From NCBI GenBank assembly GCA_030434875.1, contig JAUISW010000001.1, positions 3,424,001 to 3,488,000 of the forward strand: a stretch of 64,000 nt of DNA. The letters are read 5' to 3'. This document shows positions 1 to 8,964 of the stretch, in pieces. The stretch's first letter is position 1. Each line of letters starts with the position of its first letter. Made by a program: the position numbers and the translations under genes. The notes below the pieces were generated by a model, which was not told the origin of the DNA, searched no databases, and saw only the letters and a program-made list of their open reading frames with translations. Source of the DNA: Lachnospiraceae bacterium C1.1 (GTDB taxonomy: Bacteria; Bacillota; Clostridia; Lachnospirales; Lachnospiraceae).

Positions 1-734
1 GTGGAGATCGAATCGACCTGCATTGCAAAGTCACTTACCATTCCGAGGATATTCGGATCGCAGTCCTCTGCACATAAAATTGCAAAATGCTGCTTTTCAT
101 TAATGATCGCCCTGATAAGTGCTAGACCGGCAATTCCAAGCTCTTTTGCGCTAAGAGTCGAATTGTTCATCTGTCTTATCAGATCAAGGTCGGGTTTCAG
201 TGAATCCTGCATATCACGGTCTATAGGATTATACATTTCATAGAAAGAGGTGGTATCCGTATAAAGACCATAATAAAGAGCGGTCTGAAGGTTACTGTAT
301 TCATCCACCGGGAAATGCTTTTCTAAAAGCATTGTCCAGATGAGTGTGGAACAGCTTCCGTAATCAGGCCGGATATCAGCGATTATGCCTTCGTCAAGAT
401 TTCCCGGCTGGTGGTGGTCGATAACAGCGATATCATTGGCGCGGAGCTTTGTAACATTTCCGCTTCCGTACTGGCTGTCGACAGTTACCAGTATCCCCTC
501 AGGTATATATTGCTCACTGACATAACTAATAGGGATATCAAGCTTTTCGACCATCATAATGAAATTTCTCTTGGAAAGTTTTTCTTTTCCGGAATAGATA
601 AGTTTTACACGTCTATTCGGAAGCGAAGAGAAGTAAAGATAGAGTCCGAGCCCTGAAGCAAGTGCATCTGCATCGGGATTATCGTGGCACTGTATCGTTA
701 TACAATTGTGTAAAGCTATATCATCAAGTATCAT
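1..734 (-). CDS. DHH family phosphoesterase (3' end beyond window)
   Basis: Reading the minus strand from an ATG at 734 gives an uninterrupted frame to the window edge, about 244 residues. The N-terminal region carries a DNPDADALAS motif and the middle an IDHHQPG motif. These are the metal-binding signatures of DHH phosphoesterases (RecJ, NrnA and GdpP relatives), which hydrolyse phosphodiester bonds of nanoRNA or cyclic dinucleotides. No N-terminal membrane segment or PAS/GGDEF domain precedes the DHH motif, which argues against GdpP and favours a stand-alone NrnA-like or bifunctional exopolyphosphatase-like protein. The C-terminal DHHA1 part is outside the window. A GAGG ribosome binding site lies 7-11 bases upstream of the ATG. 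It is divergent from glgX. The family is clear; the substrate is not. Confidence 0.85.
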   Translation of the reverse strand, partial: MILDDIALHNCITIQCHDNPDADALASGLGLYLYFSSLPNRRVKLIYSGKEKLSKRNFIMMVEKLDIPISYVSEQYIPEGILVTVDSQYGSGNVTKLRANDIAVIDHHQPGNLDEGIIADIRPDYGSCSTLIWTMLLEKHFPVDEYSNLQTALYYGLYTDTTSFYEMYNPIDRDMQDSLKPDLDLIRQMNNSTLSAKELGIAGLALIRAIINEKQHFAILCAEDCDPNILGMVSDFAMQVDSIS

Positions 735-853
735 AAAAAACCTCGTATAATCAAAAAAGGCAAGATTGCCCTGTAAAATTTAAAGATGTATAAAAAAATA
801 AATAAAAAAATTAAATGTATAGATATTAATACATTACTATTGTTCTTAATAAA

Positions 854-895
854 ATTCAAGTCATTCTTGAATTGTAAAATAAAAAAAGTTAAAAT
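854..895 (+). promoter_or_regulatory. sigma-A promoter of glgX with overlapping inverted repeat
   Basis: TTGAAT (867-872) and TAAAAT (890-895) are separated by exactly 17 bases. An inverted repeat ATTCAAG-N5-CTTGAAT (854-872) ends on the -35 hexamer, a typical position for a repressor operator. The start codon of glgX follows about 50 bases downstream. The hexamers and dyad are read from the sequence; operator function is inferred. Confidence 0.6.
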
Positions 896-947
896 GGAGT
901 AGAAGGGTGAGAGTATCTAATATGAAAAGAAATGATAGGGGGACGCT

Positions 948-3095
948 ATGGCAGAGCTTACTGTGGATGATGTAAGGGCATCTGATATAGCCCGGGCAGT
1001 CAGAGTAGAGGCGTTAAGTGATAGTAAGATCCACATGCAGGCGATCGACCACATCGCCGGCTATGATGTGAGACCGGGATTCTATGAGATTAATGGTGCA
1101 ACCGCTATTCCGGTAGGAGTTAATTTTACAATACATTCAAATCAGGCAACTTCTGTGGAACTTCTCTTGTTCAGACCTGAAGAGGAGACTCCTTTTGCCG
1201 ACATTAAATTCCCTCATAATTACAGAATAGGAAATGTCTGGTCAATGATAGTTTTTGGCGTGGACATTGAGACATTTGAATATGCCTATAAAATAGACGG
1301 TCCGTATAATCTCGAAAAGGGGCAGATCTTTGACAAGACTAAAGTCATACTGGATCCATATGCGAGAGCCATCACGGGACAGAGTGTCTGGGGAACCAGA
1401 CATCATGGCATTTACAAGGCAAGAGTGGTAAAGAACAACTTTGAGTGGGGAAATTCCGAACAGCCTAATCACAGCATGGAGGATCTTGTCATATATGAGC
1501 TTCATGTAAGGGGTTTTACCAAGGATCCGCTCTCCGGGGTAATACATAATGGTACTTTTGCCGGTGTGCTTGAAAAGCTTCAGTATTTAAAGGATTTAGG
1601 CATAAATGCGATCGAGATGATGCCTATCTTTGAATTTGACGAAATGCTGGGAAGGCGTGACTACTATGGACGCGAACTCATGGATTACTGGGGATATAAT
1701 ACGGTCGGTTTTTTTGCGCCGAATACAAGCTATACCTCAGTAAAGGAAGAACATCAGGAAGGTACGGAATTAAAGGAAATGATACGTATCTTTCATGAGA
1801 ACAACATAGAGGTCATACTGGACGTTGTATTTAACCATACAGCGGAAGGAAATGAGAGCGGTCCGTTTTTCAGCTTCAAGGGAATAGATAACAATATCTA
1901 CTATATGCTGACACCGGAGGGATATTATTATAATTTCAGCGGTTGTGGAAATACGCTCAACTGTAATCATCCGATCGTACAGCAGCTGATCCTGGACTGT
2001 CTGCGCTATTGGGTTACTAATTATCATATAGACGGATTCCGCTTCGATCTTGCAACCATACTTGGACGTAATGAGGATGGCAGTCCTATGGAAAAGCCTC
2101 CGCTTTTGCAGAGTCTTGCGTTTGATCCGATCCTCGGACGGACGAAGCTGATAGCCGAAGCCTGGGATGCAGGAGGACTTTATCAGGTAGGAACATTCCC
2201 GTCATGGTCGCGCTGGTCTGAGTGGAATGGCCGCTTCAGGGATGACATGAGATCCTTCCTGAAGGGGGATAACGGGCGCGCGGCAGCGGCAGTCCAGAGA
2301 ATGATGGGGTCGAGGGATATCTACCAGCCTGAAAAGAGAGGCTATCATGCAAGCGTAAATTTCCTTACCTGTCATGATGGATTTACCCTGCATGATCTCT
2401 ATACGTATAACGAAAAGCATAATGAAGACAATAACTGGAATAATACAGATGGTGCAAATGACAATCTGAGCTGGAACTGCGGCTTTGAGGGTGAGACGAC
2501 CGACCCGGAGATAAGGAAGTTGAGGCGCAGGATGATAAGGAATGCGTTTGCTGTGCTCCTTACAAGCCGTGGTACTCCGATGTTTTTCATGGGGGATGAA
2601 TTTGGTAATTCCCAGAGCGGAAATAACAATGCCTACTGTCAGGATAATTATCTGGCATGGCTTCGCTGGAGGGATTTAAGGACTAACAGACCATTGCACG
2701 ACTTTGTCAGATACCTGATCAATTTCCGCACCAAGCACAGAGTGCTCCGTTCACATTCAGAACTCTGTTCACTTGGATATCCTGAACTTTCGGCACACGG
2801 GATTGAGCCATGGAATGCGGATTTCAGGGATGATTCGCATTTTGTCGGGGTAATGTTTGCGGGCAGGAAAAAGAACGGCAAAGGTGACGATGTCGTTTAC
2901 GTGGCAGTAAATACCTATTGGGAGGCGCTGGAATTTGAGCTTCCGGGTGTCCCGGAGTATTCACAGCTGGAATGGTTCTGTGCGGTTGACACATACAATG
3001 AAGAACCTGTAATAAAGGGAAAGGGATCCGTAAGGGGGAAGATCAGGATAGAACCCAGAACGGTAATGATCTTTTTCCTGGCATACAATACGTAA
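948..3095 (+). CDS. glgX: Glycogen debranching enzyme, GlgX/isoamylase type (GH13)
   Basis: A 715-residue cytoplasmic alpha-1,6-glucosidase that removes limit-dextrin branches during glycogen breakdown. An N-terminal CBM48-like beta domain (about residues 50-160) precedes the GH13 barrel. Barrel motifs appear in order: DVVFNH, then DGFRFDLA with the nucleophile Asp near residue 366, then LIAEAWD with the acid/base Glu near 404, then TCHDGFTLHD near 475. Length and motif order match GlgX-type debranchers. A GGGGG ribosome binding site supports the ATG at 948. It is monocistronic, with its own promoter and a strong terminator, and no other glycogen genes are adjacent. A pullulanase specificity cannot be fully excluded, but there is no signal peptide. 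Confidence 0.93.
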   Translation: MAELTVDDVRASDIARAVRVEALSDSKIHMQAIDHIAGYDVRPGFYEINGATAIPVGVNFTIHSNQATSVELLLFRPEEETPFADIKFPHNYRIGNVWSMIVFGVDIETFEYAYKIDGPYNLEKGQIFDKTKVILDPYARAITGQSVWGTRHHGIYKARVVKNNFEWGNSEQPNHSMEDLVIYELHVRGFTKDPLSGVIHNGTFAGVLEKLQYLKDLGINAIEMMPIFEFDEMLGRRDYYGRELMDYWGYNTVGFFAPNTSYTSVKEEHQEGTELKEMIRIFHENNIEVILDVVFNHTAEGNESGPFFSFKGIDNNIYYMLTPEGYYYNFSGCGNTLNCNHPIVQQLILDCLRYWVTNYHIDGFRFDLATILGRNEDGSPMEKPPLLQSLAFDPILGRTKLIAEAWDAGGLYQVGTFPSWSRWSEWNGRFRDDMRSFLKGDNGRAAAAVQRMMGSRDIYQPEKRGYHASVNFLTCHDGFTLHDLYTYNEKHNEDNNWNNTDGANDNLSWNCGFEGETTDPEIRKLRRRMIRNAFAVLLTSRGTPMFFMGDEFGNSQSGNNNAYCQDNYLAWLRWRDLRTNRPLHDFVRYLINFRTKHRVLRSHSELCSLGYPELSAHGIEPWNADFRDDSHFVGVMFAGRKKNGKGDDVVYVAVNTYWEALEFELPGVPEYSQLEWFCAVDTYNEEPVIKGKGSVRGKIRIEPRTVMIFFLAYNT

Positions 3096-3099
3096 AAGG

Positions 3100-3131
3100 A
3101 ACCGGCAGCTTGATCAGAAGCTGCCGGTTTT
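3100..3131. terminator. Bidirectional intrinsic terminator between glgX and nth
   Basis: An 11-bp stem, ACCGGCAGCTT pairing with AGCTGCCGGT across a GATCAG loop, is followed by a T-rich run on the plus strand. It sits between convergent genes and ends just before the nth stop codon. Confidence 0.85.
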
Positions 3132-3132
3132 G

Positions 3133-3780
3133 TTATTTGTCTTTCTTTTTTGATAAAGTTTTGTAATAGGGACAGAGGTCGCTTAAGAAGCATTCGGAGC
3201 ATTTAGGACTTCTTGAACTGCATATCGTTCGGCCGAGGGTGATAAGCTGGAGATTTATATCTGACCAGTAAGCCTTCGGTATTTTTTTCATCAGATCAAA
3301 TTCTATTTTTACGGGATCAGTTTCTTTAGTCATTCCAAGCCGGTTGGAGATACGTTTCACATGAGTATCCACAACGATAGAAGGTTCGTGGAAGATATGC
3401 GTCCTCACGACATTTGCAGTTTTTCGGCCTACTCCCGGGAGTTTGGTAAGAGACTCGATGTCTGATGGGATCTCACCGCCGTATTCGCGGATAAGGGCAG
3501 CGGCACAGTCTTTTATGTGCAGGGCCTTCATATGATAAAAGCCACAGCTTTTAATAGCACTTTCCAGCTCGGGGATATCGGCATTTGCAAAGGCTTCAAG
3601 ATCCGTATATTCTTTGTAGAGCTCTTTAGTCACCTGATTTACACGCTCATCGGTACACTGGGCTGAGAGGATCGTGGCAAATAGAAGCTCATAAGGATTG
3701 CTGTAATCAAGGGTAGCGTCTATATTCCGGCCATATTTAACGGCCAGTCTTTCAAGGATTTCCTTCACTCGTTTGTCCAT
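3133..3780 (-). CDS. nth: Endonuclease III
   Basis: A 215-residue base-excision-repair DNA glycosylase/AP lyase acting on oxidised pyrimidines. The helix-hairpin-helix reads LPGVGRKTANVV and contains the catalytic lysine; the essential aspartate follows in VDTHVKRISNRLG. The C-terminus carries the [4Fe-4S] cluster ligands with spacing C-x6-C-x2-C-x5-C. All catalytic elements and the length are standard. Its start overlaps the end of the upstream TPR-like gene by 29 bases, so the two are probably translationally coupled. Confidence 0.96.
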   Translation of the reverse strand: MDKRVKEILERLAVKYGRNIDATLDYSNPYELLFATILSAQCTDERVNQVTKELYKEYTDLEAFANADIPELESAIKSCGFYHMKALHIKDCAAALIREYGGEIPSDIESLTKLPGVGRKTANVVRTHIFHEPSIVVDTHVKRISNRLGMTKETDPVKIEFDLMKKIPKAYWSDINLQLITLGRTICSSRSPKCSECFLSDLCPYYKTLSKKKDK

Positions 3781-4402
3781 TATCTACACACTCCATAAGC
3801 AAAAGGGTCTGGCTGAGCTTATCACTGATGGTTTCAGCCCTTTCAGAATTAAGCTTGTCTGCAATTTCTTTAAGTCTATAAATGGCATCATAATTTTCAT
3901 CTTCCAAATAATAAGAAGACAAAGCTTCAAACTGCTTCGGATCATCTGAACCTGCTTCGACTGCAAACTGCAGGAGCTGCATGGCTTCGTCATAATGATC
4001 GTTTTTTATATAAATTTCTGCGAGCGATGAAATATTTCGCAAAAGGACTATGCAGTTAGAATCTGCTGCGCTCAGTTCTTTGAGATTCACCGCACCGTAT
4101 TCGAGCTTTAGATCGGTATTCGTAAATCCGCTTAAATTTGTTATTTTTTTAAGGGATAGATTATGGATGCTTTCAGAGATCTTTGACGCCTTTGAATCTT
4201 CAGGCATAATATCGAGCGGAAGTGAATCGGGAATTTTGATCCACCTTATCTTATCAAGATTCTGGGAAGGTGTTCTTGATGCTTTTTCTTCACGCTCTAA
4301 ATAACGCCGTCTCTTTTCTTTGTCGAAGCGGTTTGACCGGCGGATAGCGCCGTTGATTATAAGTGTTGCGAGCAGAATACTTGTCAATGGAAGAAAATTC
4401 AT
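3752..4402 (-). CDS. Membrane-anchored TPR-like protein of unknown function
   Basis: A 216-residue protein with one N-terminal transmembrane segment (about residues 4-20) followed by a very basic stretch (RRSNRFDKEKRRR), so the rest is predicted to be cytoplasmic. The C-terminal half (about 110-205) is helical with tetratricopeptide-like spacing (AEIYIKNDHYDEAMQLLQ, then a second helix pair), suggesting a protein-protein scaffold. An AAGGAA ribosome binding site precedes the ATG at 4402. It lies directly upstream of nth and overlaps it. No specific family is recognised; a role with Nth is only suggested by the overlap. Confidence 0.65.
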   Translation of the reverse strand: MNFLPLTSILLATLIINGAIRRSNRFDKEKRRRYLEREEKASRTPSQNLDKIRWIKIPDSLPLDIMPEDSKASKISESIHNLSLKKITNLSGFTNTDLKLEYGAVNLKELSAADSNCIVLLRNISSLAEIYIKNDHYDEAMQLLQFAVEAGSDDPKQFEALSSYYLEDENYDAIYRLKEIADKLNSERAETISDKLSQTLLLMECVDNGQTSEGNP

Positions 4403-4519
4403 CTATAATAATTCCTTAGCAATTTGGTTTGAACGATAGACTGTGGAAAAAGCCGCAGTCACGCTCTTTAGCAGACATGCGGAGATGTCCGAAAGCTGCT
4501 TTGACTGGAGGTAAATAAA

Positions 4520-4624
4520 ATGTTCTTTAAATTTTTTACCGGAAAAAACAGAAAGGTTATTTCTTCAGCGATAATCATCTTTATAATACTTGCGATGGTT
4601 ATCTGTTTCATCCCTGGAAATTGA
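4520..4624 (+). CDS. 34-residue single-pass membrane microprotein
   Basis: A short frame opens with ATG at 4520, nine bases after a strong GGAGG (4507-4511), and ends with TGA at 4622-4624. The product starts MFFKFFTGKNRK, which is basic, and continues into about 19 hydrophobic residues. It would be a single-pass membrane peptide with the basic end in the cytoplasm. It is the only candidate gene in the 302-base gap between the divergent TPR-like gene and the VanW gene. The ribosome binding site and basic-then-hydrophobic layout support real translation; function is unknown. Confidence 0.6.
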   Translation: MFFKFFTGKNRKVISSAIIIFIILAMVICFIPGN

Positions 4625-4704
4625 CCTTATTTAACTTATTTCCGATAATGGTTACTTTCATATTATAACATACAGGGTTTTATTTTTTAAGTAAGAGGGA
4701 AATT

Positions 4705-6279
4705 ATGAAAAAATTATTATTGGCTGCAGCGCTTTTACTTGCAGTTAGTGGCACAGCTGCGCCCATAGAGGCGGCAGAAAAAAATGTAAACATCAAGGAA
4801 GGTGTTTACGCAGAGGATATTGACCTGAGCGGACTTACTGAGGAGGAAGCATCAGCTAAGATCGAGGAATATGTTGATTCCATGAAAGACGCGACCATCA
4901 GCTTTACAGTAGCCGGTGATAATACTGTTTCTGTTTCAGCGGGTGACCTTGGGATTCACTGGAGCAATACGGATATCGTAGAAGATGCTGTAAATTTAGG
5001 TCAGGGCGGAAATCTTATCCAGAGATTTAAGGATCTCATGGATCTTAAATCAGAAAATAAAGTCTATGAAGTAGAAGTTGCAGCTGATGAAGAAAAGCTG
5101 GCATCAGTTCTTTCCGGAAACTGTGCTTCATATGATAAGAAGGCCGTTAATGCGACAATAAGCCCGAACAGTACGGGTAGCTTTGATATAGAAGATGGCT
5201 CTGATGGTGAGGAGCTGAATGTTGAAGCCTCTGCGGAAGTTATCTCAAATTTTTTGAGAGATGAGTTTAAGGGCGAGGATGCAAGCCTTGCACTTGTGGT
5301 TGATACGGTAAAGCCTAAGGGAGATGCCGAGAGCCTTTCAAAAATAACGGATGTACTCGGAACCTATTCGACAACTTATAAATCGTCATCATCGGACAGG
5401 GCGAAGAACGTATCTACAGGCTGTGCGCATATAAACGGAACACTCCTTTATCCGGGAGAGCAGTTCTCAGTGTATGAAACAGTAAGTCCTTTCTCAGAGG
5501 AGAACGGATATGCTCTGGCAGGATCTTATCTGAACGGACTTGTAGTTGAGTCATTAGGCGGAGGTATCTGCCAGGTTTCCACCACTCTTTATCAGGCGGT
5601 ACTCAGAGCCGAGCTTCAGGTGGATGAGAGATCGAACCATTCGATGGTTGTTGATTATGTGCCTCATTCCGGAGATGCTGCAATATCAGGAACTTCGAAG
5701 GACTTTAAATTTACTAATAATACAGATAACCCGATCTATATAGCGGGAAAAACTGCAGACAGGACGATCACCTTTACGATCTACGGCGTGGAGACAAGAC
5801 CTTCAAACAGAACACTGGAGTTTGAAAGTGTCGATCTTTCAACTACAGAGCCGGTAGGCGACAAGGTAATAGGAGATTCCTCACATCCTGCAGGATATGT
5901 ACATGTACAGTCGGCTCATACAGGATACAGTTCGGAATATTGGAAGATAGTGAAAGAGGATGGTGTAGAAGTTTCGAGAAACCGTGTAAACAGAAGCACA
6001 TATAAGGCGGTTGAAAGAACGATCACGCTTGGAACTGCTACAGATAACGCAATAACGGCATCGGCGATCCAGACGGCAATAGCTAGTCAGGATGGAAATT
6101 ATGCCAAGGCTGTTGCGGCTTCAATCTCATTGGACGGCGGTGCAGGAGTTGTGGCAGAGCAGCAGGCACAACAGCAGGCACAACAGGCTCAGCAGGCACT
6201 TGTGGCAGCAGCGGCTGCAGCACAGGCTCAGCAGGCGGCTGATGCAGGCCAGGAAGCGGTAGAAGAGTCACAGCAGTAA
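4705..6279 (+). CDS. Secreted VanW-domain protein
   Basis: A 524-residue exported protein with a signal peptide (about 1-24, ending AAPIEAAE). A putative peptidoglycan-binding region (about 70-200) follows, then a VanW domain (about 235-365) recognised by NGTLLYPGEQFSVYETVSPF and GGGICQVSTTLYQAVLRA. The tail (about 470-524) is almost entirely Gln and Ala and is likely a flexible or coiled extension. VanW proteins occur in some glycopeptide-resistance clusters, but their biochemical role is unproven and there is no van operon here, so this is a general cell-wall-associated protein. It ends 15 bases before the AIR-synthase-like gene, with which it may be co-transcribed. Confidence 0.88.
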   Translation: MKKLLLAAALLLAVSGTAAPIEAAEKNVNIKEGVYAEDIDLSGLTEEEASAKIEEYVDSMKDATISFTVAGDNTVSVSAGDLGIHWSNTDIVEDAVNLGQGGNLIQRFKDLMDLKSENKVYEVEVAADEEKLASVLSGNCASYDKKAVNATISPNSTGSFDIEDGSDGEELNVEASAEVISNFLRDEFKGEDASLALVVDTVKPKGDAESLSKITDVLGTYSTTYKSSSSDRAKNVSTGCAHINGTLLYPGEQFSVYETVSPFSEENGYALAGSYLNGLVVESLGGGICQVSTTLYQAVLRAELQVDERSNHSMVVDYVPHSGDAAISGTSKDFKFTNNTDNPIYIAGKTADRTITFTIYGVETRPSNRTLEFESVDLSTTEPVGDKVIGDSSHPAGYVHVQSAHTGYSSEYWKIVKEDGVEVSRNRVNRSTYKAVERTITLGTATDNAITASAIQTAIASQDGNYAKAVAASISLDGGAGVVAEQQAQQQAQQAQQALVAAAAAAQAQQAADAGQEAVEESQQ

Positions 6280-6294
6280 TAGGAGTAAATACAG

Positions 6295-7281
6295 ATGAAA
6301 ACTGGTAAGGTAAGTGAAAGCATACTGAAACGCTCAATTTTGAAAGAAGTTAAGACTACACGTCCTGAAGTTCTTGTTGGAGCTGCAGTCGGAGAAGACT
6401 GCGCAATGATGCAGCTTGAAGACGATGAGATTTTTGTTATGTCAACCGATCCGATTACCGGTACAACCAGAGATATAGGTGCACTTTCGATAAATGTTAC
6501 ACTTAACGATCTTGCATCAGCAGGAGCAGAACCCGTAGGGGTTCTGCTTTCGTGCCTTTTACCGGAATATATCGAAGAAAAAGATATACGTGAGATAATG
6601 CATCAGGTATCGGAAGAGTGTGCGAAACTCAATGTACAGGTAATGGGTGGCCACACCGAGGTAACACGGGCTGTAAGACAGCCGATCATAACTGTGACCG
6701 GAGTCGGCAAGGTAAAAAAAGGCCATGAAATAAAAACAGGCGGAGCCGAGGCCGGAGATGATATAATAGTTACTAAATGGATAGGTCTCGAAGGTTCGAG
6801 TATTATAGCCAAGGAAAAAGAGGAAGAGCTGCTGGGCAGATTTTCTTCGGATTTTGTTGATGAGGCAAAGAATTTCGACAAATATTTCTCGGTGGTAGAA
6901 GATGCGATGACCGCTGTGGCACACGGCGTTGATGCAATGCATGATGTTACGGAAGGCGGTATTTTCGGAGCTTTATGGGAAATGGGTGAGTCATCCTCAG
7001 TAGGTATCGAGGCAGATTTAAGGGCGATTCCGATAAAGCAGGAAACAGTTGAGATATGCAATTTTTATGATATAAATCCCTATGGCCTGATCTCAAGCGG
7101 ATCTATGCTGATGGCTGCAAAGGACGGAGTCGGACTTGTAAGAGAATTAAATAAAAAAGGAATAAATGCTGTAATAATCGGCAAGGCGACAGAAGGAAAT
7201 GACAGGGTTCTCATTAATAACGGAGAGAGACGATTCCTCACACCGCCGGAGACAGATGAATTGTATAAGGTCATAAAGTAA
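6295..7281 (+). CDS. AIR synthase-related (PurM/HypE/ThiL superfamily) protein
   Basis: A 328-residue two-domain protein. The N-terminal part (about 25-140) has the acidic and Gly-rich ATP/Mg motifs of the AIR-synthase superfamily (GEDCAMMQ, STDPITG, NDLASAGAEP), and the C-terminal part (about 150-310) has GGxxxGDD-like and MHDVTEGG motifs. Superfamily members are PurM, PurL, ThiL, SelD and the hydrogenase maturation factor HypE. The C-terminus lacks the Cys-containing tail expected of HypE, so HypE is unlikely. It is translated 15 bases after the VanW gene and 16 bases before the Lrp gene. The substrate is unknown. Confidence 0.75.
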   Translation: MKTGKVSESILKRSILKEVKTTRPEVLVGAAVGEDCAMMQLEDDEIFVMSTDPITGTTRDIGALSINVTLNDLASAGAEPVGVLLSCLLPEYIEEKDIREIMHQVSEECAKLNVQVMGGHTEVTRAVRQPIITVTGVGKVKKGHEIKTGGAEAGDDIIVTKWIGLEGSSIIAKEKEEELLGRFSSDFVDEAKNFDKYFSVVEDAMTAVAHGVDAMHDVTEGGIFGALWEMGESSSVGIEADLRAIPIKQETVEICNFYDINPYGLISSGSMLMAAKDGVGLVRELNKKGINAVIIGKATEGNDRVLINNGERRFLTPPETDELYKVIK

Positions 7282-7297
7282 AGAGAGGAAGAAGATT

Positions 7298-7795
7298 ATG
7301 GACAAAAATGAGCTCAGGATGAAGATCCTTAAAAGCATCGAGCACGAGGCAAGAGTCGACATTGGAGAACTTGCGGTAAGACTCGGAGTTGAAGAAGTTG
7401 ATGTTGCAAATGAAATGAGTGAGATGGAGAATGAGGGCATTATCTGCGGCTATCTTTCGCTTATTGACTGGGATAAGACGGATTCACAGACAGTTACCGC
7501 ACTTATCGAGGTTCGCTGCACTCCACAGAGGGGACAGGGATTTGATACTGTTGCAGAAAGAATCTATAAATACCCTGAAGTTAATTCAGTATACCTTATT
7601 TCCGGAGGCTTTGATCTCCTTATAACCCTCGAGGGAAAGACCTTAAGAGAGATCTCTACATTCGTAACAGACAAGCTTTCAGCGCAGGAATCAATACTTT
7701 CATGTGCTACCCACTTTATACTTAGACGTTACAAAGACCATGGAACTATTCTGGCTAAGAAATATACAGACGAGAGGCAGTTGATAACACCATGA
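7298..7795 (+). CDS. Lrp/AsnC family transcriptional regulator
   Basis: A 165-residue regulator. An N-terminal winged HTH (about 1-60) is followed by a C-terminal RAM ligand-binding domain (about 80-155), the standard Lrp/AsnC plan that binds amino acids and forms octamers. Its last codons overlap the start of the aminotransferase (ATGA, 4 bases), so the two are translationally coupled. By family precedent it probably controls the aminotransferase in response to its amino-acid substrate or product. Confidence 0.9.
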   Translation: MDKNELRMKILKSIEHEARVDIGELAVRLGVEEVDVANEMSEMENEGIICGYLSLIDWDKTDSQTVTALIEVRCTPQRGQGFDTVAERIYKYPEVNSVYLISGGFDLLITLEGKTLREISTFVTDKLSAQESILSCATHFILRRYKDHGTILAKKYTDERQLITP

Positions 7796-8955
7796 GAAAT
7801 CCTATTGCTGACAGAGTAGAAGCTCTTAAACCTTCAGGAATCAGAAAATTCTTTGATATAGTAAGCGAAATGAAAGATGCTATATCACTGGGTGTGGGAG
7901 AACCGGACTTCGATACGCCCTGGCATATCAGGGACGAGGGAATCTATTCCCTTGAAAAAGGTCGTACTTTCTATACCTCAAACGCAGGTTTAAAGGAACT
8001 GCGAAATGAAATAAGCATATATATCGAGAGAAGAGGGATAGCGAAATATGATCCCTTAAAAGAGGTGCTTGTAACAGTCGGTGGATCGGAAGGTATTGAT
8101 CTCGCAATGAGAGCAATGCTGAATCCGGGTGAGGAAGTCATCATACCTGAGCCGAGCTATGTGTCCTATGTTCCATGTGCGATAATGGCAGGCGGAACTC
8201 CTGTAGTGATCGATCTGCAGGCTAAAAACGAATTCCGACTGACGGCTGAGGAACTCGAGGCTGCAATAACACCAAGATCAAAGATCCTGGTGCTTCCGTT
8301 CCCTAATAATCCGACAGGAGCGATAATGGAGCAGTCTGACCTTGAAGCCATTGCGAAAGTCATCGAAAAGCATGATCTTTTTGTAATAAGTGACGAGATA
8401 TATTCAGAGCTTACTTATAAAGAAAAGCATATAAGTATTGCTTCTCTTCCGGGAATGCAGGAAAGGACCATCCTTATAAACGGATTTTCAAAGGCCTTTG
8501 CCATGACCGGATGGAGACTCGGATACTGCTGCGGACCTGCAGCAATCATAAAGCAGATGACGAAACTTCATCAGTTCTGTATAATGTGCGCTCCGACGAC
8601 GAGCCAGTATGCTGCCGTTGAGGCGCTTAAGCATGGCGATGATGATGTTGCAGAAATGAAGGATGCCTATAACCAGAGAAGAAGATTCCTCATGAATGAA
8701 TTTAAGAAGATGGGTCTTCCTTGTTTTGAGCCTTATGGGGCATTCTATGTCTTCCCCGATATTTCGGAATTTGGCATGACATCAGAGGAATTCGCAACAG
8801 AACTCTTAAAAGAATATAAGGTAGCGGTAGTTCCGGGAACTGCTTTTGGTGCAAGCGGAGAGGGATTTGTAAGAATTTCCTATGCTTATTCGATAGAAAA
8901 TCTGAAAATAGCTCTGGACAGAATCAACAGCTTTATCACAGAGAGGAGAAAATAA
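7792..8955 (+). CDS. PLP-dependent class I/II aminotransferase
   Basis: A 387-residue fold-type I aminotransferase. The PLP lysine lies in NGFSKAFAMTGWRLGY (about residue 234), with PNNPTGA and SDEIYSELTY motifs upstream and the C-terminal substrate arginine in GFVRISYA. The closest general match is the aspartate/aromatic aminotransferase group commonly paired with an Lrp gene in Clostridia. Substrate specificity cannot be read from the sequence. It overlaps the Lrp gene by 4 bases and is followed after 9 bases by a histidine kinase gene. Confidence 0.92.
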   Translation: MRNPIADRVEALKPSGIRKFFDIVSEMKDAISLGVGEPDFDTPWHIRDEGIYSLEKGRTFYTSNAGLKELRNEISIYIERRGIAKYDPLKEVLVTVGGSEGIDLAMRAMLNPGEEVIIPEPSYVSYVPCAIMAGGTPVVIDLQAKNEFRLTAEELEAAITPRSKILVLPFPNNPTGAIMEQSDLEAIAKVIEKHDLFVISDEIYSELTYKEKHISIASLPGMQERTILINGFSKAFAMTGWRLGYCCGPAAIIKQMTKLHQFCIMCAPTTSQYAAVEALKHGDDDVAEMKDAYNQRRRFLMNEFKKMGLPCFEPYGAFYVFPDISEFGMTSEEFATELLKEYKVAVVPGTAFGASGEGFVRISYAYSIENLKIALDRINSFITERRK

Positions 8956-8964
8956 GCCAAGATC

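Noticed and set aside
4705..6279. Vancomycin-resistance locus
   Set aside because: VanW domains are common in general cell-wall proteins; no vanH, ligase or vanX genes are present.
6295..7281. HypE, given hypAB elsewhere in the window
   Set aside because: The C-terminal Pro-Arg-Ile-Cys tail of HypE is absent and the gene sits in an unrelated operon.
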